Shown piece by piece: positions 34,559-44,214 of a DNA stretch of 64,000 nt; position 1 is the first letter of the stretch, and each line of letters opens with the position of its first letter. The position numbers and the translations under genes were made by a program. A model generated the notes under the pieces. It worked only from the letters and a program-made list of their open reading frames with translations. It did not search any database and was not told where the DNA came from. Source of the stretch: an uncultured Hungatella sp. GTDB lineage: Bacteria; Bacillota; Clostridia; Lachnospirales; Lachnospiraceae. The stretch lies in assembly GCA_910579515.1 (NCBI GenBank), contig CAJTUV010000014.1:12504-76503 (forward strand), given 5' to 3'.

Positions 34559-35176
34559 ATGGAATATCTCGATATCGAAAAAAGGAGTTTTCAAATTATC
34601 ACCCAGGAACTTCAAGAAAGAGGGATTTGCCTCCCCAAAGAAGAGGAACTGGTTCTAAAGAGAGTCATTCATACCAGTGCAGATTTTGATTATGTCAAAA
34701 CTCTCTGCTTTTCAAACGATGCGGTGAAGAACCTAAAAAAACTGATAAAAAACGGTGCAGACATTGTGACAGACACTAATATGGCATTGGCAGGAATTAA
34801 TAAAAAAGTATTGGCTCAATTTGGTGGTCAAACCCATTGTTTCATGGCAGATGAGGATGTGGCGCTTCAGGCACAACACAGAGGCATGACAAGAGCAGCA
34901 GTCAGTATGGAAAAGGCGGCAGAGATTGACAAACCAGTTATTTTTGTAATCGGTAATGCGCCGACTGCCCTGATAAAATTGTATGAAATGTCAACAGAGA
35001 AGGACTGGACCCCCAATTTTATCATTGGCGTCCCAGTTGGGTTTGTCAATGTGGAGACAGCTAAGGAACTGATATTAGGAACTGAGATTCCGTATATCAT
35101 AAACAAAGGGCGAAAAGGTGGGAGCAACATTGCAGCAGCAATCTGCAATGCAGTCTTATACCAAATGCAGGAGTAA
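34559..35176 (+). CDS. cbiC: Cobalt-precorrin-8 methylmutase
   Basis: A 205-residue enzyme moving the C11 methyl to C12 to give cobyrinate. H38 in VIHTSADF matches the catalytic His region of CbiC. Other motifs are DTNMALAGINK, VIGNAPTAL and GVPVGFVNVETAKE. GAGG precedes the ATG. It opens the corrin-ring part of the operon. Confidence 0.94.
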   Translation: MEYLDIEKRSFQIITQELQERGICLPKEEELVLKRVIHTSADFDYVKTLCFSNDAVKNLKKLIKNGADIVTDTNMALAGINKKVLAQFGGQTHCFMADEDVALQAQHRGMTRAAVSMEKAAEIDKPVIFVIGNAPTALIKLYEMSTEKDWTPNFIIGVPVGFVNVETAKELILGTEIPYIINKGRKGGSNIAAAICNAVLYQMQE

Positions 35177-35179
35177 AAA

Positions 35180-36304
35180 ATGCGATATGGTTTTACAACC
35201 GGAAGTTGTGCGGCGGCAGCGGCAAAGGCCGCCGCTTATATGCTTCTGACCGGATATTGGAAGACAGAGATCTCGATAGAGACACCAAGAAAAATTCTAT
35301 TTAAGGCAAAGGTTCTGGATATTTGCCGCAACGAAAACGAGGTGCGCTGCGGTGTGGAAAAGGACGGCGGGGACGACCCAGATATTACCACAGGAGCAAA
35401 GATTTATGCAAAAGTCTCTTATTTGAAGGGAAAGGAAAAAGAACAGGAGATTGTCATTGAAGGCGGAATCGGCGTGGGAAGAGTGACAAGGCCAGGTCTT
35501 GACCAGCCTGTAGGGAGCGCGGCCATTAATCGTGTTCCCAGAGAGATGATAAAAAGGGAAGTCCTGGAGGTGTGCAGGGCGGTGGATTATGAGGGAAGCC
35601 TTTTGATAGAAATTTCAGTTCCAAAGGGGGAAGAACTGTGCCAGCGCACGTTTAATCCCAGACTTGGCATTGTGGGCGGTATTTCTATTTTGGGGACAAG
35701 CGGCATCGTTGAACCTATGAGCAGCCAGGCGCTGTTAGATACGATTCATCTGGAACTACGCCAGAGAAGGGCGTTAGGGTTTGACTATGTAGCGGTTTCA
35801 CCTGGAAATTACGGCTTGGATTTTATGAAAAAGGCATATGGATATGATTTGGACAGAAGTGTGAAATGCAGCAATTTTATTGGCGCAACGATTGATCAGG
35901 CGGCAGCGCTGGGATTTCGGAACATGCTTTTGACTGGTCATATTGGAAAATTAGTCAAAGTTGCAGGGGGGATCATGAATACGCATTCTAAAGAGGCAGA
36001 CTGCAGAATGGAACTTTTGGCGGCATTTTCTATCAAAGAGCAGGTAGATCTATTTCAGGTCAGAAAAATTTTGGACTGCGCTACTGCAGAAGAGGCGGTT
36101 CCTATTATAGCGGAAAGCAGGAAACTGCAGCAGGTCATGAACAGAATCGTGGAGAGTATTTGCTACTATACGGAAAAACGGGCAGATGGAAAAATGAAGA
36201 TAGATTGTATTTTGTATGCCAGTGCTTTTGGTGAGCTGGCAAAGAGCAAGGGGGCAGAAAGATGGTTTACTTTGTTGGAGCAGGAACAGGTGCAGTTGAT
36301 TTGA
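35180..36304 (+). CDS. cbiD: Cobalt-precorrin-5B C1-methyltransferase
   Basis: A 374-residue CbiD, the anaerobic-pathway enzyme. The N-terminus RYGFTTGSCAAAAAKAAA, GGDDPDITTGAKIYA, TRPGLDQPVGSAAINRVPREMI and GNYGLDFMKKAYG are family signatures. It starts three bases after the cbiC stop and overlaps cbiF by 43 bases. Confidence 0.95.
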   Translation: MRYGFTTGSCAAAAAKAAAYMLLTGYWKTEISIETPRKILFKAKVLDICRNENEVRCGVEKDGGDDPDITTGAKIYAKVSYLKGKEKEQEIVIEGGIGVGRVTRPGLDQPVGSAAINRVPREMIKREVLEVCRAVDYEGSLLIEISVPKGEELCQRTFNPRLGIVGGISILGTSGIVEPMSSQALLDTIHLELRQRRALGFDYVAVSPGNYGLDFMKKAYGYDLDRSVKCSNFIGATIDQAAALGFRNMLLTGHIGKLVKVAGGIMNTHSKEADCRMELLAAFSIKEQVDLFQVRKILDCATAEEAVPIIAESRKLQQVMNRIVESICYYTEKRADGKMKIDCILYASAFGELAKSKGAERWFTLLEQEQVQLI

Positions 36305-37020
36305 TCACTGTCAGGGGAATGAGGCTATTAGGGCAGGCAGATGTGATTATTTATGCCGGTTCTTTGGTGAATCCAGAATTGCTTACGTATGCAAAAAAGG
36401 ACTGCCAGTTCCATAACAGCGCAAAGCTGACGTTAGAAGAAGTGATACAGATTATGTGCAGAACGGAAGAGGAAAAAAAAGTAACCGTTCGCCTCCACAC
36501 AGGAGATCCCAGCATTTATGGGGCAGTCAGGGAGCAGATGGATGAGCTTGACAAAAGAGGGATCTCTTATGAGAGCTGTCCGGGTGTAAGCGCCTGTTTT
36601 AGCGCAGCGGCGTCTCTGAACCTGGAATATACGCTTCCAGGAGTTTCCCAATCGCTGATTATTACAAGAATGGCAGGCAGAACCGACGTACCAGAAAAAG
36701 AAAGCATTGAAAGTTTTGCAGCCCATCAAGCCTCAATGGCGGTTTACTTAAGTGCGGGAATGATTCAGGAACTAAGCAGGCGGCTGATAATGGGAGGATA
36801 CGAAAAGACTACGCCGGCTGCTCTTGTCTATAAGGCCACATGGGAGGAAGAAGAGGCGTATTTGTGTACAGTTGAGACATTGTATGAGGTGTCTGTAAAG
36901 TATGGAATTACCAAGACTGCGCTGATACTGGTAGGAGATGCAGTTGTGCATCAGAATTACAGAAAGTCAAGACTATATGCCTCTGACTTTTCTACTGGAT
37001 TTAGGAAAAAGAAGGAGTAA
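36262..37020 (+). CDS. cbiF: Cobalt-precorrin-4 C11-methyltransferase
   Basis: A 252-residue SAM-dependent tetrapyrrole methylase. It has VYFVGAGTGAVDLITVRG at the N-terminus, YAGSLVNPELL, RLHTGDPSIYGAVREQM and SYESCPGVSACFSAAASL. The long 43-base overlap with cbiD and the family-perfect N-terminus both support the ATG at 36262. Confidence 0.94.
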   Translation: MVYFVGAGTGAVDLITVRGMRLLGQADVIIYAGSLVNPELLTYAKKDCQFHNSAKLTLEEVIQIMCRTEEEKKVTVRLHTGDPSIYGAVREQMDELDKRGISYESCPGVSACFSAAASLNLEYTLPGVSQSLIITRMAGRTDVPEKESIESFAAHQASMAVYLSAGMIQELSRRLIMGGYEKTTPAALVYKATWEEEEAYLCTVETLYEVSVKYGITKTALILVGDAVVHQNYRKSRLYASDFSTGFRKKKE

Positions 37021-37030
37021 TGGATCTGCT

Positions 37031-38092
37031 ATGACAATAAGTATCATCAGTTTTACAGAACAGGGAAGGCTCCTTTCCAAACGTGTGAAAGAGGCATTAA
37101 GAAAAGAAGCCACGATCTGCTTATATACGAAATGCAGCGTTTACAAAAATGACAGGATTTACGTGCCGTCATCTGTCAGGGATTGGGCAGAGGAGAGGAT
37201 ACAGGAAAAGAGCGGGCTGCTCTTTATCGGGGCCTGCGCAATCGCAGTCAGGGCAGTGGCGCCGTTTCTGACGGATAAATTGCACGATGTTCCCATACTT
37301 GTCATGGATGAAGCCGGCCGCTATGTCATACCGATACTATCAGGACACATGGGCGGCGCGAATGAGATAGCAAAACATATCGCTTTGAAAACAGGTGCAG
37401 AGCCAGTAATTACGACGGCAACGGATCTTCGTCAGGCATTTGCAGTGGATCTGTTTGCAAAAAAGAATGGTCTTTCTATTGTAAATAAAGCGGGGATTGC
37501 CAAAGTGTCTTCCAAGGTATTGGCCGGAAAGGAAGTCTCCATGTCTATAGAGTCAGGGCATGAAATAAAGATTGAAAAAAGCGTTCTGCCTTTAGGAGTC
37601 TGTCTTGTCCCCTATCCGCCAGACGGGAGCGTAGATATTGTAGTTACTTCTGAAAACCATGTGTTTGATGCTTTGATTTTGCTGAAACCGAAGGAATATG
37701 TTTTTGGAATAGGGTGTAAGAGAGGAAAAACTTTTAGGGAGATCGACGCATTTATCTCAAAAAAACTTACCCAACTTGGTATTTCTACGTTGCAGCTTTT
37801 TGCCATTGCTTCTATTTCACAAAAAGAGAAGGAACAGGGAATCATCCAATGGTGCCAGAAAGAAGGGATTCCCTTTCTGACTTATACCGCAGAGACGTTA
37901 CAAGAGGAAGAAGGGACCTTTACAGAATCTTCTTTTGTAAGGAGTCAGGTTGGGGTTGGAAATGTGTGTGAAAGGGCGGCGCTTAAGGCATGTAGAGAAG
38001 GCGGTAAACTGATTCAGAAAAAGGAAGCGGAGAACGGAATGACCATAGCGGTTGCACAAAGAGAATGGAAGGTATCTTTTGATGAGAAATAA
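37031..38092 (+). CDS. cbiG: Cobalt-precorrin-5A hydrolase
   Basis: A 353-residue CbiG that opens the delta-lactone of cobalt-precorrin-5A. Seen are LFIGACAIAVRAVAPFLTDKLHDVPILVMDEAGRYVIPILSGHMGGANEIA in the N-terminal half and FGIGCKRGKTFREIDAFI and VGNVCERAALKA in the C-terminal half. The ATG at 37031 gives the family N-terminus; the ribosome site (AAGGAG) is about 14 bases away, somewhat long. It overlaps cbiH by 11 bases. Confidence 0.92.
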   Translation: MTISIISFTEQGRLLSKRVKEALRKEATICLYTKCSVYKNDRIYVPSSVRDWAEERIQEKSGLLFIGACAIAVRAVAPFLTDKLHDVPILVMDEAGRYVIPILSGHMGGANEIAKHIALKTGAEPVITTATDLRQAFAVDLFAKKNGLSIVNKAGIAKVSSKVLAGKEVSMSIESGHEIKIEKSVLPLGVCLVPYPPDGSVDIVVTSENHVFDALILLKPKEYVFGIGCKRGKTFREIDAFISKKLTQLGISTLQLFAIASISQKEKEQGIIQWCQKEGIPFLTYTAETLQEEEGTFTESSFVRSQVGVGNVCERAALKACREGGKLIQKKEAENGMTIAVAQREWKVSFDEK

Positions 38093-38825
38093 AGTTTATA
38101 TTGTAGGAATGGGGCCGGGCAGGGAAGAAATGATGACAAAAGAAGCGCTGAACGTGCTGAACCAAGCGGATGTAATTGTCGGCTATCCGTTATACTTAAA
38201 GCTTTTGGGTGAACGATATCAGGGAAAGGAACTGCTGTCCACTCCAATGCGCCACGAGGAGGAACGCTGCAGGATTTGTTTTGAGGAAGCAGAAAAAGGA
38301 AAGAGGGTAGCTCTTGTATGCAGCGGTGATGCCGGAATTTATGGAATGGCCTCTTTGATGTATGAAATCGGAAAAGAATATCCAGAGATAGAACTTTTGG
38401 TGATTGCTGGGATTACTGCGGCCAGCAGCGGCGCGGCGGTATTGGGAGCCCCTCTGAACCATGATTTTTGTGTGATTAGTCTAAGCGATTTGCTCACGCC
38501 ATGGGACAAGATAGAAAAAAGGCTGCGGGCAGCAGCAGAGGGTGATTTTGTGATTGTAATTTATAATCCGTCCAGCCACAAACGAAAAGATTACTTAAAG
38601 CGTGCATGTGAGATTCTGCTTCATACCATAGAAGGGGAACGCGTCTGCGGTTATGTGGAAAATATAGGGAGAGAAGGGACAAAGATGGGGATCAGTACCT
38701 TGAAAGAGCTGAAGAACAAAGAGGTCAATATGTTCACCACTGTGTTTATTGGCAATTCGGAGTCGGAAATTATACGTGGAAAGCTAGTCACAAGACGGGG
38801 CTATCATGTGGAGAAACAAAAATGA
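38082..38825 (+). CDS. cbiH: Cobalt-factor III / precorrin-3B C17-methyltransferase
   Basis: A 247-residue SAM methylase that causes ring contraction with C17 methylation. It has KVYIVGMGPGREEMMTKEAL, DVIVGYPLYLKLL, LVCSGDAGIYGMASLMYE and GAPLNHDFCVISLSDLLTPW. The ATG at 38082 lies inside the cbiG end; the stop overlaps the next start (ATGA). Confidence 0.94.
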   Translation: MRNKVYIVGMGPGREEMMTKEALNVLNQADVIVGYPLYLKLLGERYQGKELLSTPMRHEEERCRICFEEAEKGKRVALVCSGDAGIYGMASLMYEIGKEYPEIELLVIAGITAASSGAAVLGAPLNHDFCVISLSDLLTPWDKIEKRLRAAAEGDFVIVIYNPSSHKRKDYLKRACEILLHTIEGERVCGYVENIGREGTKMGISTLKELKNKEVNMFTTVFIGNSESEIIRGKLVTRRGYHVEKQK

Positions 38826-40876
38826 GGGAACTGGAATTAGCAATATTTGCAGGGACAACAGAAGGAAGACAGCTATCGGAGGTTCTTGCAAGAGCACAGA
38901 TAAAACATACCATTTGTGTGGCGACAGAATACGGCGAGACCGTCTTGAAACCACATCCTTTTGTAAAAGTACATCAGGGGCGGATGAATCAGGAAGAAAT
39001 AGAACGATTTTTGCTTAACGGACAGTTTGCGGCGGTAATAGACGCCACGCATCCGTTTGCAAAAGAGATCACCAAAAATATACACGCTGCTCTTCATGCA
39101 ATGAAAAAGAAGGGACTATCCATCCCCTGTCTGCGGCTGAAAAGAGATGAGATCCCTGAAAGTGATTATCCGATTACTTATTTTCAAACAGAGGAAGCAT
39201 GTGCAAATGCATTGCAAAATACACAAGGGAATATCCTTCTGACCACAGGAAGTAAAGAGCTATCTAAGTTTTGCATTTCACAAGAGCTAAAAAAGAGACT
39301 GTATGTAAGAGTTCTTCCAAGTGTGGAAAGCATTTCCAACTGTATGAAGCTGGGGATTTGTGGAAAACAGATTATTGCAATGCAGGGGCCTTTTACCACA
39401 AAAATGAACGAGGCAATGCTTTGTCAATACGAAATTTCCTGTTTGGTGACAAAAGAAAGCGGTGCATCAGGCGGCTATCCAGAAAAGTTAGAAGCAGCGA
39501 AACGAACAGAGACTCAGATTTTTGTAATAGGGCGTCAGGAAGAAAATAGGGGGGATTCCTTCCAGGAACTATGCAAAAAAATAGAAAAGTTAAGTGGAAA
39601 GACCTGCCCCCTTTTGCCTTTGGAAGCAGACAAACCCATGGAAATCACCCTTGCAGGCATTGGTATGGGACATAGACACTCCATGACAAAGGAAGTAGAA
39701 AGAGCAATCGACCAGGCGGATCTTCTTCTGGGATCAGGACGAATCCTTAAGAATCTGTGGGTGAAAGCAGAAAAGCGTCCATTTTACCAGGCCGAACAAA
39801 TTATTCCTTATTTACAAAGCCTACAAAATTCATACAATGTCAGAAAGGTAGTCATCCTTTTTTCTGGAGACAGCGGATTTTACAGTGGCTGTCAGCCATT
39901 GTATGCAGAGCTGACAAACGAGATTAAAACGAAGCGTTTATGCGCATCTGTGCGAGTCCTGCCCGGGATTTCTTCAGTGGCTTATCTGGCGGCCTGTATT
40001 GGAGAAAGTTATCAGGATGCGGCCGTTTACAGCATACACGGAAAAACGTTGTGTAATCTTGCAAACAGAATCATGTGCAGCCCAAAGACCTTTTTGCTTA
40101 CCTCTGGTCTCAAGGATATAAACTGGCTGGGCAGAGTGTTGACAGACGCCGGTATGACAGAGTGTGAGATTATAACAGGGTATCAGCTGTCATATCAGGA
40201 ACAGAAAATTGAGAGACACACGCCGTTAGAATGTTGTGCGCTGAAAGAGGAGGGCTTATACACCTGTCTAATAACAAATCCTTATGCTGTAAAACGAAAA
40301 CTGACACATGGAATTATAGATAAAGAGTTTATCAGGGACAGCGTGCCCATGACAAAGGAGGAGGTCAGGGAGGTAAGTATTTGTAAGCTCCATTTAAAGG
40401 AACATGCGGTGGTCTATGATATTGGAAGTGGTACAGGTTCCGTCGCAGTGGAGATTGCGGGGCTTTCGCATGAGATAAAAGTGTATGCGATTGAAAAGAA
40501 ACCAGATGCAATTTCTCTGATTGAAAAGAATAAAGAAAAGTTTGGGCTGGAAAACATAACGATCGTTTCGGCAGAGGCGCCGGAAAAATTATCGGAGTTG
40601 CCAATGGCAACACATGCATTTATAGGAGGAAGCGGAGGCAGGCTAAAAGAGATCTTGGCAACGCTCAGACAGATCAATCCTAACATGCGGATTGTCATTC
40701 ATGCAGTAAGCATGGAAACAATCTGTGAACTTAAGGAACTCTTATCTGTGCAGGAGCAGATAAAGGATAATACGATTGTCCAGCTCCAGGTAAGCAGGGC
40801 AAAGAAGGTGGGAAATTATCATCTGATCCAATCAGAAAATCCTGTCTGGATTTGTGCCTTTTCCTTTTATGAGTAA
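38822..40876 (+). CDS. cbiJET: CbiJ-CbiE-CbiT fusion: precorrin-6A reductase and precorrin-6B/7 methyltransferases
   Basis: A 684-residue three-domain protein. Residues about 1-250 are CbiJ (LAIFAGTTEGRQLSEVLA, AVIDATHPFAKEITKNI, MQGPFTTKMNEAM), which reduces cobalt-precorrin-6A. Residues about 273-490 are the CbiE methylase (ITLAGIGMGHRHSMTKEVE, ILFSGDSGFYSG, VRVLPGISSVAYLAA). Residues about 510-684 are CbiT (SVPMTKEEVREVSI, VYDIGSGTGSVAVEIA, THAFIGGSGGRLKEI), which methylates C15 and decarboxylates. CbiET fusions are common; joining CbiJ as well puts three consecutive steps on one chain. The frame is continuous with all motifs intact. Confidence 0.92.
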   Translation: MRELELAIFAGTTEGRQLSEVLARAQIKHTICVATEYGETVLKPHPFVKVHQGRMNQEEIERFLLNGQFAAVIDATHPFAKEITKNIHAALHAMKKKGLSIPCLRLKRDEIPESDYPITYFQTEEACANALQNTQGNILLTTGSKELSKFCISQELKKRLYVRVLPSVESISNCMKLGICGKQIIAMQGPFTTKMNEAMLCQYEISCLVTKESGASGGYPEKLEAAKRTETQIFVIGRQEENRGDSFQELCKKIEKLSGKTCPLLPLEADKPMEITLAGIGMGHRHSMTKEVERAIDQADLLLGSGRILKNLWVKAEKRPFYQAEQIIPYLQSLQNSYNVRKVVILFSGDSGFYSGCQPLYAELTNEIKTKRLCASVRVLPGISSVAYLAACIGESYQDAAVYSIHGKTLCNLANRIMCSPKTFLLTSGLKDINWLGRVLTDAGMTECEIITGYQLSYQEQKIERHTPLECCALKEEGLYTCLITNPYAVKRKLTHGIIDKEFIRDSVPMTKEEVREVSICKLHLKEHAVVYDIGSGTGSVAVEIAGLSHEIKVYAIEKKPDAISLIEKNKEKFGLENITIVSAEAPEKLSELPMATHAFIGGSGGRLKEILATLRQINPNMRIVIHAVSMETICELKELLSVQEQIKDNTIVQLQVSRAKKVGNYHLIQSENPVWICAFSFYE

Positions 40877-40882
40877 AGTATT

Positions 40883-42268
40883 ATGAAAATAAAACGTGTA
40901 ATGATAGCAGCGCCCAAAAGCGGGAGCGGAAAAACAATCGTCACTTGTGCCTTGCTTCAGGTATTAAGAGGGCTTGGATTTAAGGCAGCTTCTTTTAAAT
41001 GTGGACCGGATTATATTGACCCTATGTTTCATGAAAAAATTTTAAACGTTCCGGCCAAAAATCTGGATACCTATTTTACTGACAAAGAAACAACAAACAT
41101 GCTTTTTGCAGACAGTGCAGGAAAGAGCGATATTGCTGTGATAGAAGGAGTCATGGGACTTTATGACGGATTAGGAGGTATCAGAGAGGAAGGCTCCTCG
41201 TATCATCTGGCAAAGGTGACAAAGACGCCGATTGTGCTGGTTGTTGACGCCAAGGGAACAGGACGTTCCATTATACCTTTGATTGCAGGCTTTCTTTCTT
41301 ATGACAAGGAGAAGCTGATAAAGGGTGTGATCTTGAACAATATTTCAAAAGGATATTATGAAACGGTTAAACCTTTGATCGAGGAAGAATTAGGGATAAC
41401 AGTTCTGGGTTTTCTTCCTAAAAATGAACGATTCCATATGGAAAGCAGACATTTAGGACTTTTCCTGCCAGACGAAGTAATTAGCCTGCGGGAACGAATA
41501 GAGGAAGCTTCCCAAATATTTTTGCAGACGGTTTCTGTAGAACGCCTGATACAGGTAGCAGGAGATGCAGACGATTTGAAGTCCGGCAGCTTTGTAACGA
41601 AAACGGCAGGCAGTGAACGCAAACCGGTGATTGCAGTGGCAAAGGACAGGGCATTTTGCTTTTACTATGCAGACAATATTCGGCTGCTAGAAGAGTATGG
41701 TGCAGAAATAAAATATTTTTCTCCTCTATTTGATGAAAAAATTCCAGAACCGTGCCATGGACTGCTTCTTGGAGGCGGATATCCAGAGCTGAATGCAGAG
41801 CAGTTAAGCAGGAATATTACAATGCGGGATTCTGTCAGAAATGCAGTAAAAAACAAGCTTCCTGTTGTAGCAGAGTGCGGGGGATTTATGTACCTGCATA
41901 CCGCCTTAAAAGACGGAAATGGGATTTGGCATGAGATGGCGGGAGCGATTCCTGCAACTTGTTTCTATACCGGAAAACTGGTTCGTTTTGGATATATAGC
42001 ACTTCAGGAAAAGCACAATTATTTCTTGCCGGATGGCGAGATTATAAAGGGCCATGAATTTCATTATTATGAGAGTACAGAAAACGGGGCAGATGTAAGA
42101 GCAGTCAAACCAGTGACAGGAAAGGAATATGCCTGTGTAATTGAAAACGAGATGCAATGGATGGGATTCCCCCATTTATATTATCCCTCAAATCCATTCT
42201 TTGCAAAACTGTTTGTTGAAAAGGCAATGCAGTATGAAAAGATGGCGGGCAGCAGCAAGATGCTGTAG
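40883..42268 (+). CDS. cbiA: Cobyrinate a,c-diamide synthase
   Basis: A 461-residue glutamine-dependent enzyme that amidates the a and c side chains. The N-terminal ATPase part has APKSGSGKTIVTCALLQ, FKCGPDYIDPMFH and VMGLYDGLGG. The C-terminal glutaminase has the Cys in VVAECGGFMYLH and the His in KGHEFHYYES. It is the last gene of the operon; the hairpin at 42245-42276 overlaps its stop codon. Confidence 0.94.
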   Translation: MKIKRVMIAAPKSGSGKTIVTCALLQVLRGLGFKAASFKCGPDYIDPMFHEKILNVPAKNLDTYFTDKETTNMLFADSAGKSDIAVIEGVMGLYDGLGGIREEGSSYHLAKVTKTPIVLVVDAKGTGRSIIPLIAGFLSYDKEKLIKGVILNNISKGYYETVKPLIEEELGITVLGFLPKNERFHMESRHLGLFLPDEVISLRERIEEASQIFLQTVSVERLIQVAGDADDLKSGSFVTKTAGSERKPVIAVAKDRAFCFYYADNIRLLEEYGAEIKYFSPLFDEKIPEPCHGLLLGGGYPELNAEQLSRNITMRDSVRNAVKNKLPVVAECGGFMYLHTALKDGNGIWHEMAGAIPATCFYTGKLVRFGYIALQEKHNYFLPDGEIIKGHEFHYYESTENGADVRAVKPVTGKEYACVIENEMQWMGFPHLYYPSNPFFAKLFVEKAMQYEKMAGSSKML

Positions 42269-42276
42269 CTGCCCGC
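42245..42276. terminator. Hairpin at the end of the cobalamin operon
   Basis: GCGGGCAGC (42245-42253) and GCTGCCCGC (42268-42276) pair perfectly, with an inner AGCA/TGCT stem. The T-run is poor on the plus strand. It overlaps the last codons of cbiA and may serve both the cobalamin operon and the convergent ArsC-like gene. Confidence 0.55.
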
Positions 42277-42292
42277 GTCTTGGATTCTTTAT

Positions 42293-42676
42293 TTATGAAG
42301 GTGAAGACTGGGAGGACTGTAAGGATTTGACAGACTCCCATTCCGCCTGTTTAAACCCCACCAAGACAAAGTCGTCTCCAATGAGCAGAGGCCGTTTTAC
42401 CAACATCCCGTCTGTGGATAAAAGCTGAAGCTGTTCTTCCTCGCTCATGCTGGGCAGTTTGTCCTTTAACTTCATTTCTTTGTAGAGGATTCCACTGGTA
42501 TTGAAAAAACGCTTTAAAGGGAGACCGCTCTTTTGATGCCAGGTTCTTAATTCGTCTACACCTGGATTCTGCTCTTTGATAGAGCGGTTTTCATACTCCA
42601 GCTTGCGCTCATCCAGCCATGATTTTGCTTTTTTGCAGGTAGAGCAGGGCGGGTATTGTAAAAATAACAGACTCAT
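42293..42676 (-). CDS. ArsC/Spx family protein
   Basis: A 127-residue thioredoxin-fold protein. It has a CXXC pair at C11 and C14 (YPPCSTCKKAKSWL), PLKRFFNTSG and LVKRPLLIGDDFVLVGF. The family covers arsenate reductases, Spx/MgsR regulators and YffB-like proteins. The CXXC resembles Spx, but no RNA polymerase-binding evidence can be read from the sequence. No ars genes are nearby. It diverges from the MATE gene at 42827. Confidence 0.82.
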   Translation of the reverse strand: MSLLFLQYPPCSTCKKAKSWLDERKLEYENRSIKEQNPGVDELRTWHQKSGLPLKRFFNTSGILYKEMKLKDKLPSMSEEEQLQLLSTDGMLVKRPLLIGDDFVLVGFKQAEWESVKSLQSSQSSPS

Positions 42677-42761
42677 GATTCATTTCCTCCTTATTTTTCG
42701 AAAATGCTTCTTTTATTTTACATAAAAGAGGAGAAAATGAAAAGGAAAATCAAGAATAAAG

Positions 42762-42790
42762 TTGAGTACTGGTCCGTGTTATGTTAAGAT
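42762..42790 (+). promoter_or_regulatory. Putative promoter of the second MATE gene
   Basis: TTGAGT (42762-42767), 17 bases, TAAGAT (42785-42790). Confidence 0.4.
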
Positions 42791-42826
42791 ATTGCTCGAA
42801 TCATATAGAAAAGAAGGATAAAGGAC

Positions 42827-44155
42827 ATGAATCAGGATTTAACCAAGGGGCCGGTGATGAAATCCATGCTGCGTTTTGCCGTCCCCATGATTTTAGGTAA
42901 TCTTTTACAGCAGTGTTATAATATCGCAGATACCCTGATTGTGGGGAGATTTCTTGGTCCCAATGCTCTGGCTGCGGTTGGCTCATCTTTTACACTTATG
43001 ACATTTATTACCTCTATTCTGCTTGGGCTGTGTATGGGGAGCGGAGCGGTGTTTTCGATTCGGTTTGGAGAGAAAGATGAGACAGGATTAAAAGAGGGGG
43101 TTTTTGCCTCATTTGTGCTTATTTCAGGTCTAACCCTTTTTATTAATGTGATCGCTTTTGGCTTTCTGGAGCAAATACAAGTGTTTCTTCGAGTGCCCGC
43201 GCAGGTGTGGACAAGTATGAGAGAATATCTTGTGGTTATTTTTTCAGGAATCATAGCCACGTTCCTGTACAACTATTTTGCCTCTTTTTTACGGGCCATC
43301 GGCAATTCTGTGGTGCCGCTGATTTTTTTGGCGTGTGCCTCTGTCCTTAATATTGCCCTGGATCTTTGGTTTGTTTTGAGACTTGGATGGGGAGTATCTG
43401 GCGCGGCTCAGGCTACAGTAATTTCCCAATATGTTTCTGGGATCGGCATAGCGGTCTATGCCCTGAAACGATATCCTCAGATTCGTTTTCAGAGAGGCCA
43501 GTGCCGGATTCGCTTTAGCTGTATTAAAGAAATCGCCGGTTTTTCTATTTTAACCTGCATTCAACAGTCTGTCATGAATCTGGGGATTCTTATGGTGCAG
43601 GGATTGGTGAACAGTTTTGGGCCAACTGTTATGGCGGCTTTTGCGGCAGCGGTAAAGATTGACGCCTTTGCGTATATGCCTGTACAAGATTTTGGAAATG
43701 CTTTCTCTACCTTCATTGCTCAAAACTTTGGCGCAAACAAGGAGGATCGGATTCAACAGGGATTAAAGGGAGCGGTGATCTTAGCATTGCTTTTCTGTGT
43801 GGTGATATCCATAACTGTGTGGTTGTTTGCAGAACCCCTGATGAAATTGTTTGTGGAAGCAGGAGAGGTTGAGATTATTGGGGAGGGAGTTCGCTATCTC
43901 CATATCGAAGGCGCATTTTACTGTGGAATCGGTTTACTGTTTCTTTTATACGGCCTGTACAGAGCTTTGGGAAAACCTGGGATGTCGGTAGTTCTCACTG
44001 TTATTTCGCTGGGCACCCGAGTGGCTTTATCTTATGTTTTGTCAGCGATACCTGTATTTGGTGTAGTCGGAATCTGGTGGTCTATTCCTATTGGATGGTT
44101 TCTGGCTGATATGATAGGGGTTGGCTGCTATCTTGTTAAAAAGAAAAAGCCGTAA
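42827..44155 (+). CDS. MATE family efflux transporter
   Basis: A 442-residue transporter with about 12 predicted segments. The N-terminus MNQDLTKGPVMKSMLRFAVPMILGNLLQQCYNIADTLIVGRFLG is typical of the clostridial MATE group near CdeA/MepA. The repeated half begins near ISGFSILTCIQQSVMNLG. The substrate is unknown. It ends with a Lys-rich tail. It is followed after 59 bases by spmB, which may be read from the same transcript. Confidence 0.88.
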   Translation: MNQDLTKGPVMKSMLRFAVPMILGNLLQQCYNIADTLIVGRFLGPNALAAVGSSFTLMTFITSILLGLCMGSGAVFSIRFGEKDETGLKEGVFASFVLISGLTLFINVIAFGFLEQIQVFLRVPAQVWTSMREYLVVIFSGIIATFLYNYFASFLRAIGNSVVPLIFLACASVLNIALDLWFVLRLGWGVSGAAQATVISQYVSGIGIAVYALKRYPQIRFQRGQCRIRFSCIKEIAGFSILTCIQQSVMNLGILMVQGLVNSFGPTVMAAFAAAVKIDAFAYMPVQDFGNAFSTFIAQNFGANKEDRIQQGLKGAVILALLFCVVISITVWLFAEPLMKLFVEAGEVEIIGEGVRYLHIEGAFYCGIGLLFLLYGLYRALGKPGMSVVLTVISLGTRVALSYVLSAIPVFGVVGIWWSIPIGWFLADMIGVGCYLVKKKKP

Positions 44156-44214
44156 TATCCTGTTGCCAATCTTTATATGATTAAGTAAGAACGACCTAAA
44201 AGGTTGCTTAGTCT

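Noticed and set aside
42245..42276. Strong rho-independent terminator of the cobalamin operon
   Set aside because: The stem is perfect but the T-run is poor on both strands, so it is listed only with reduced confidence.
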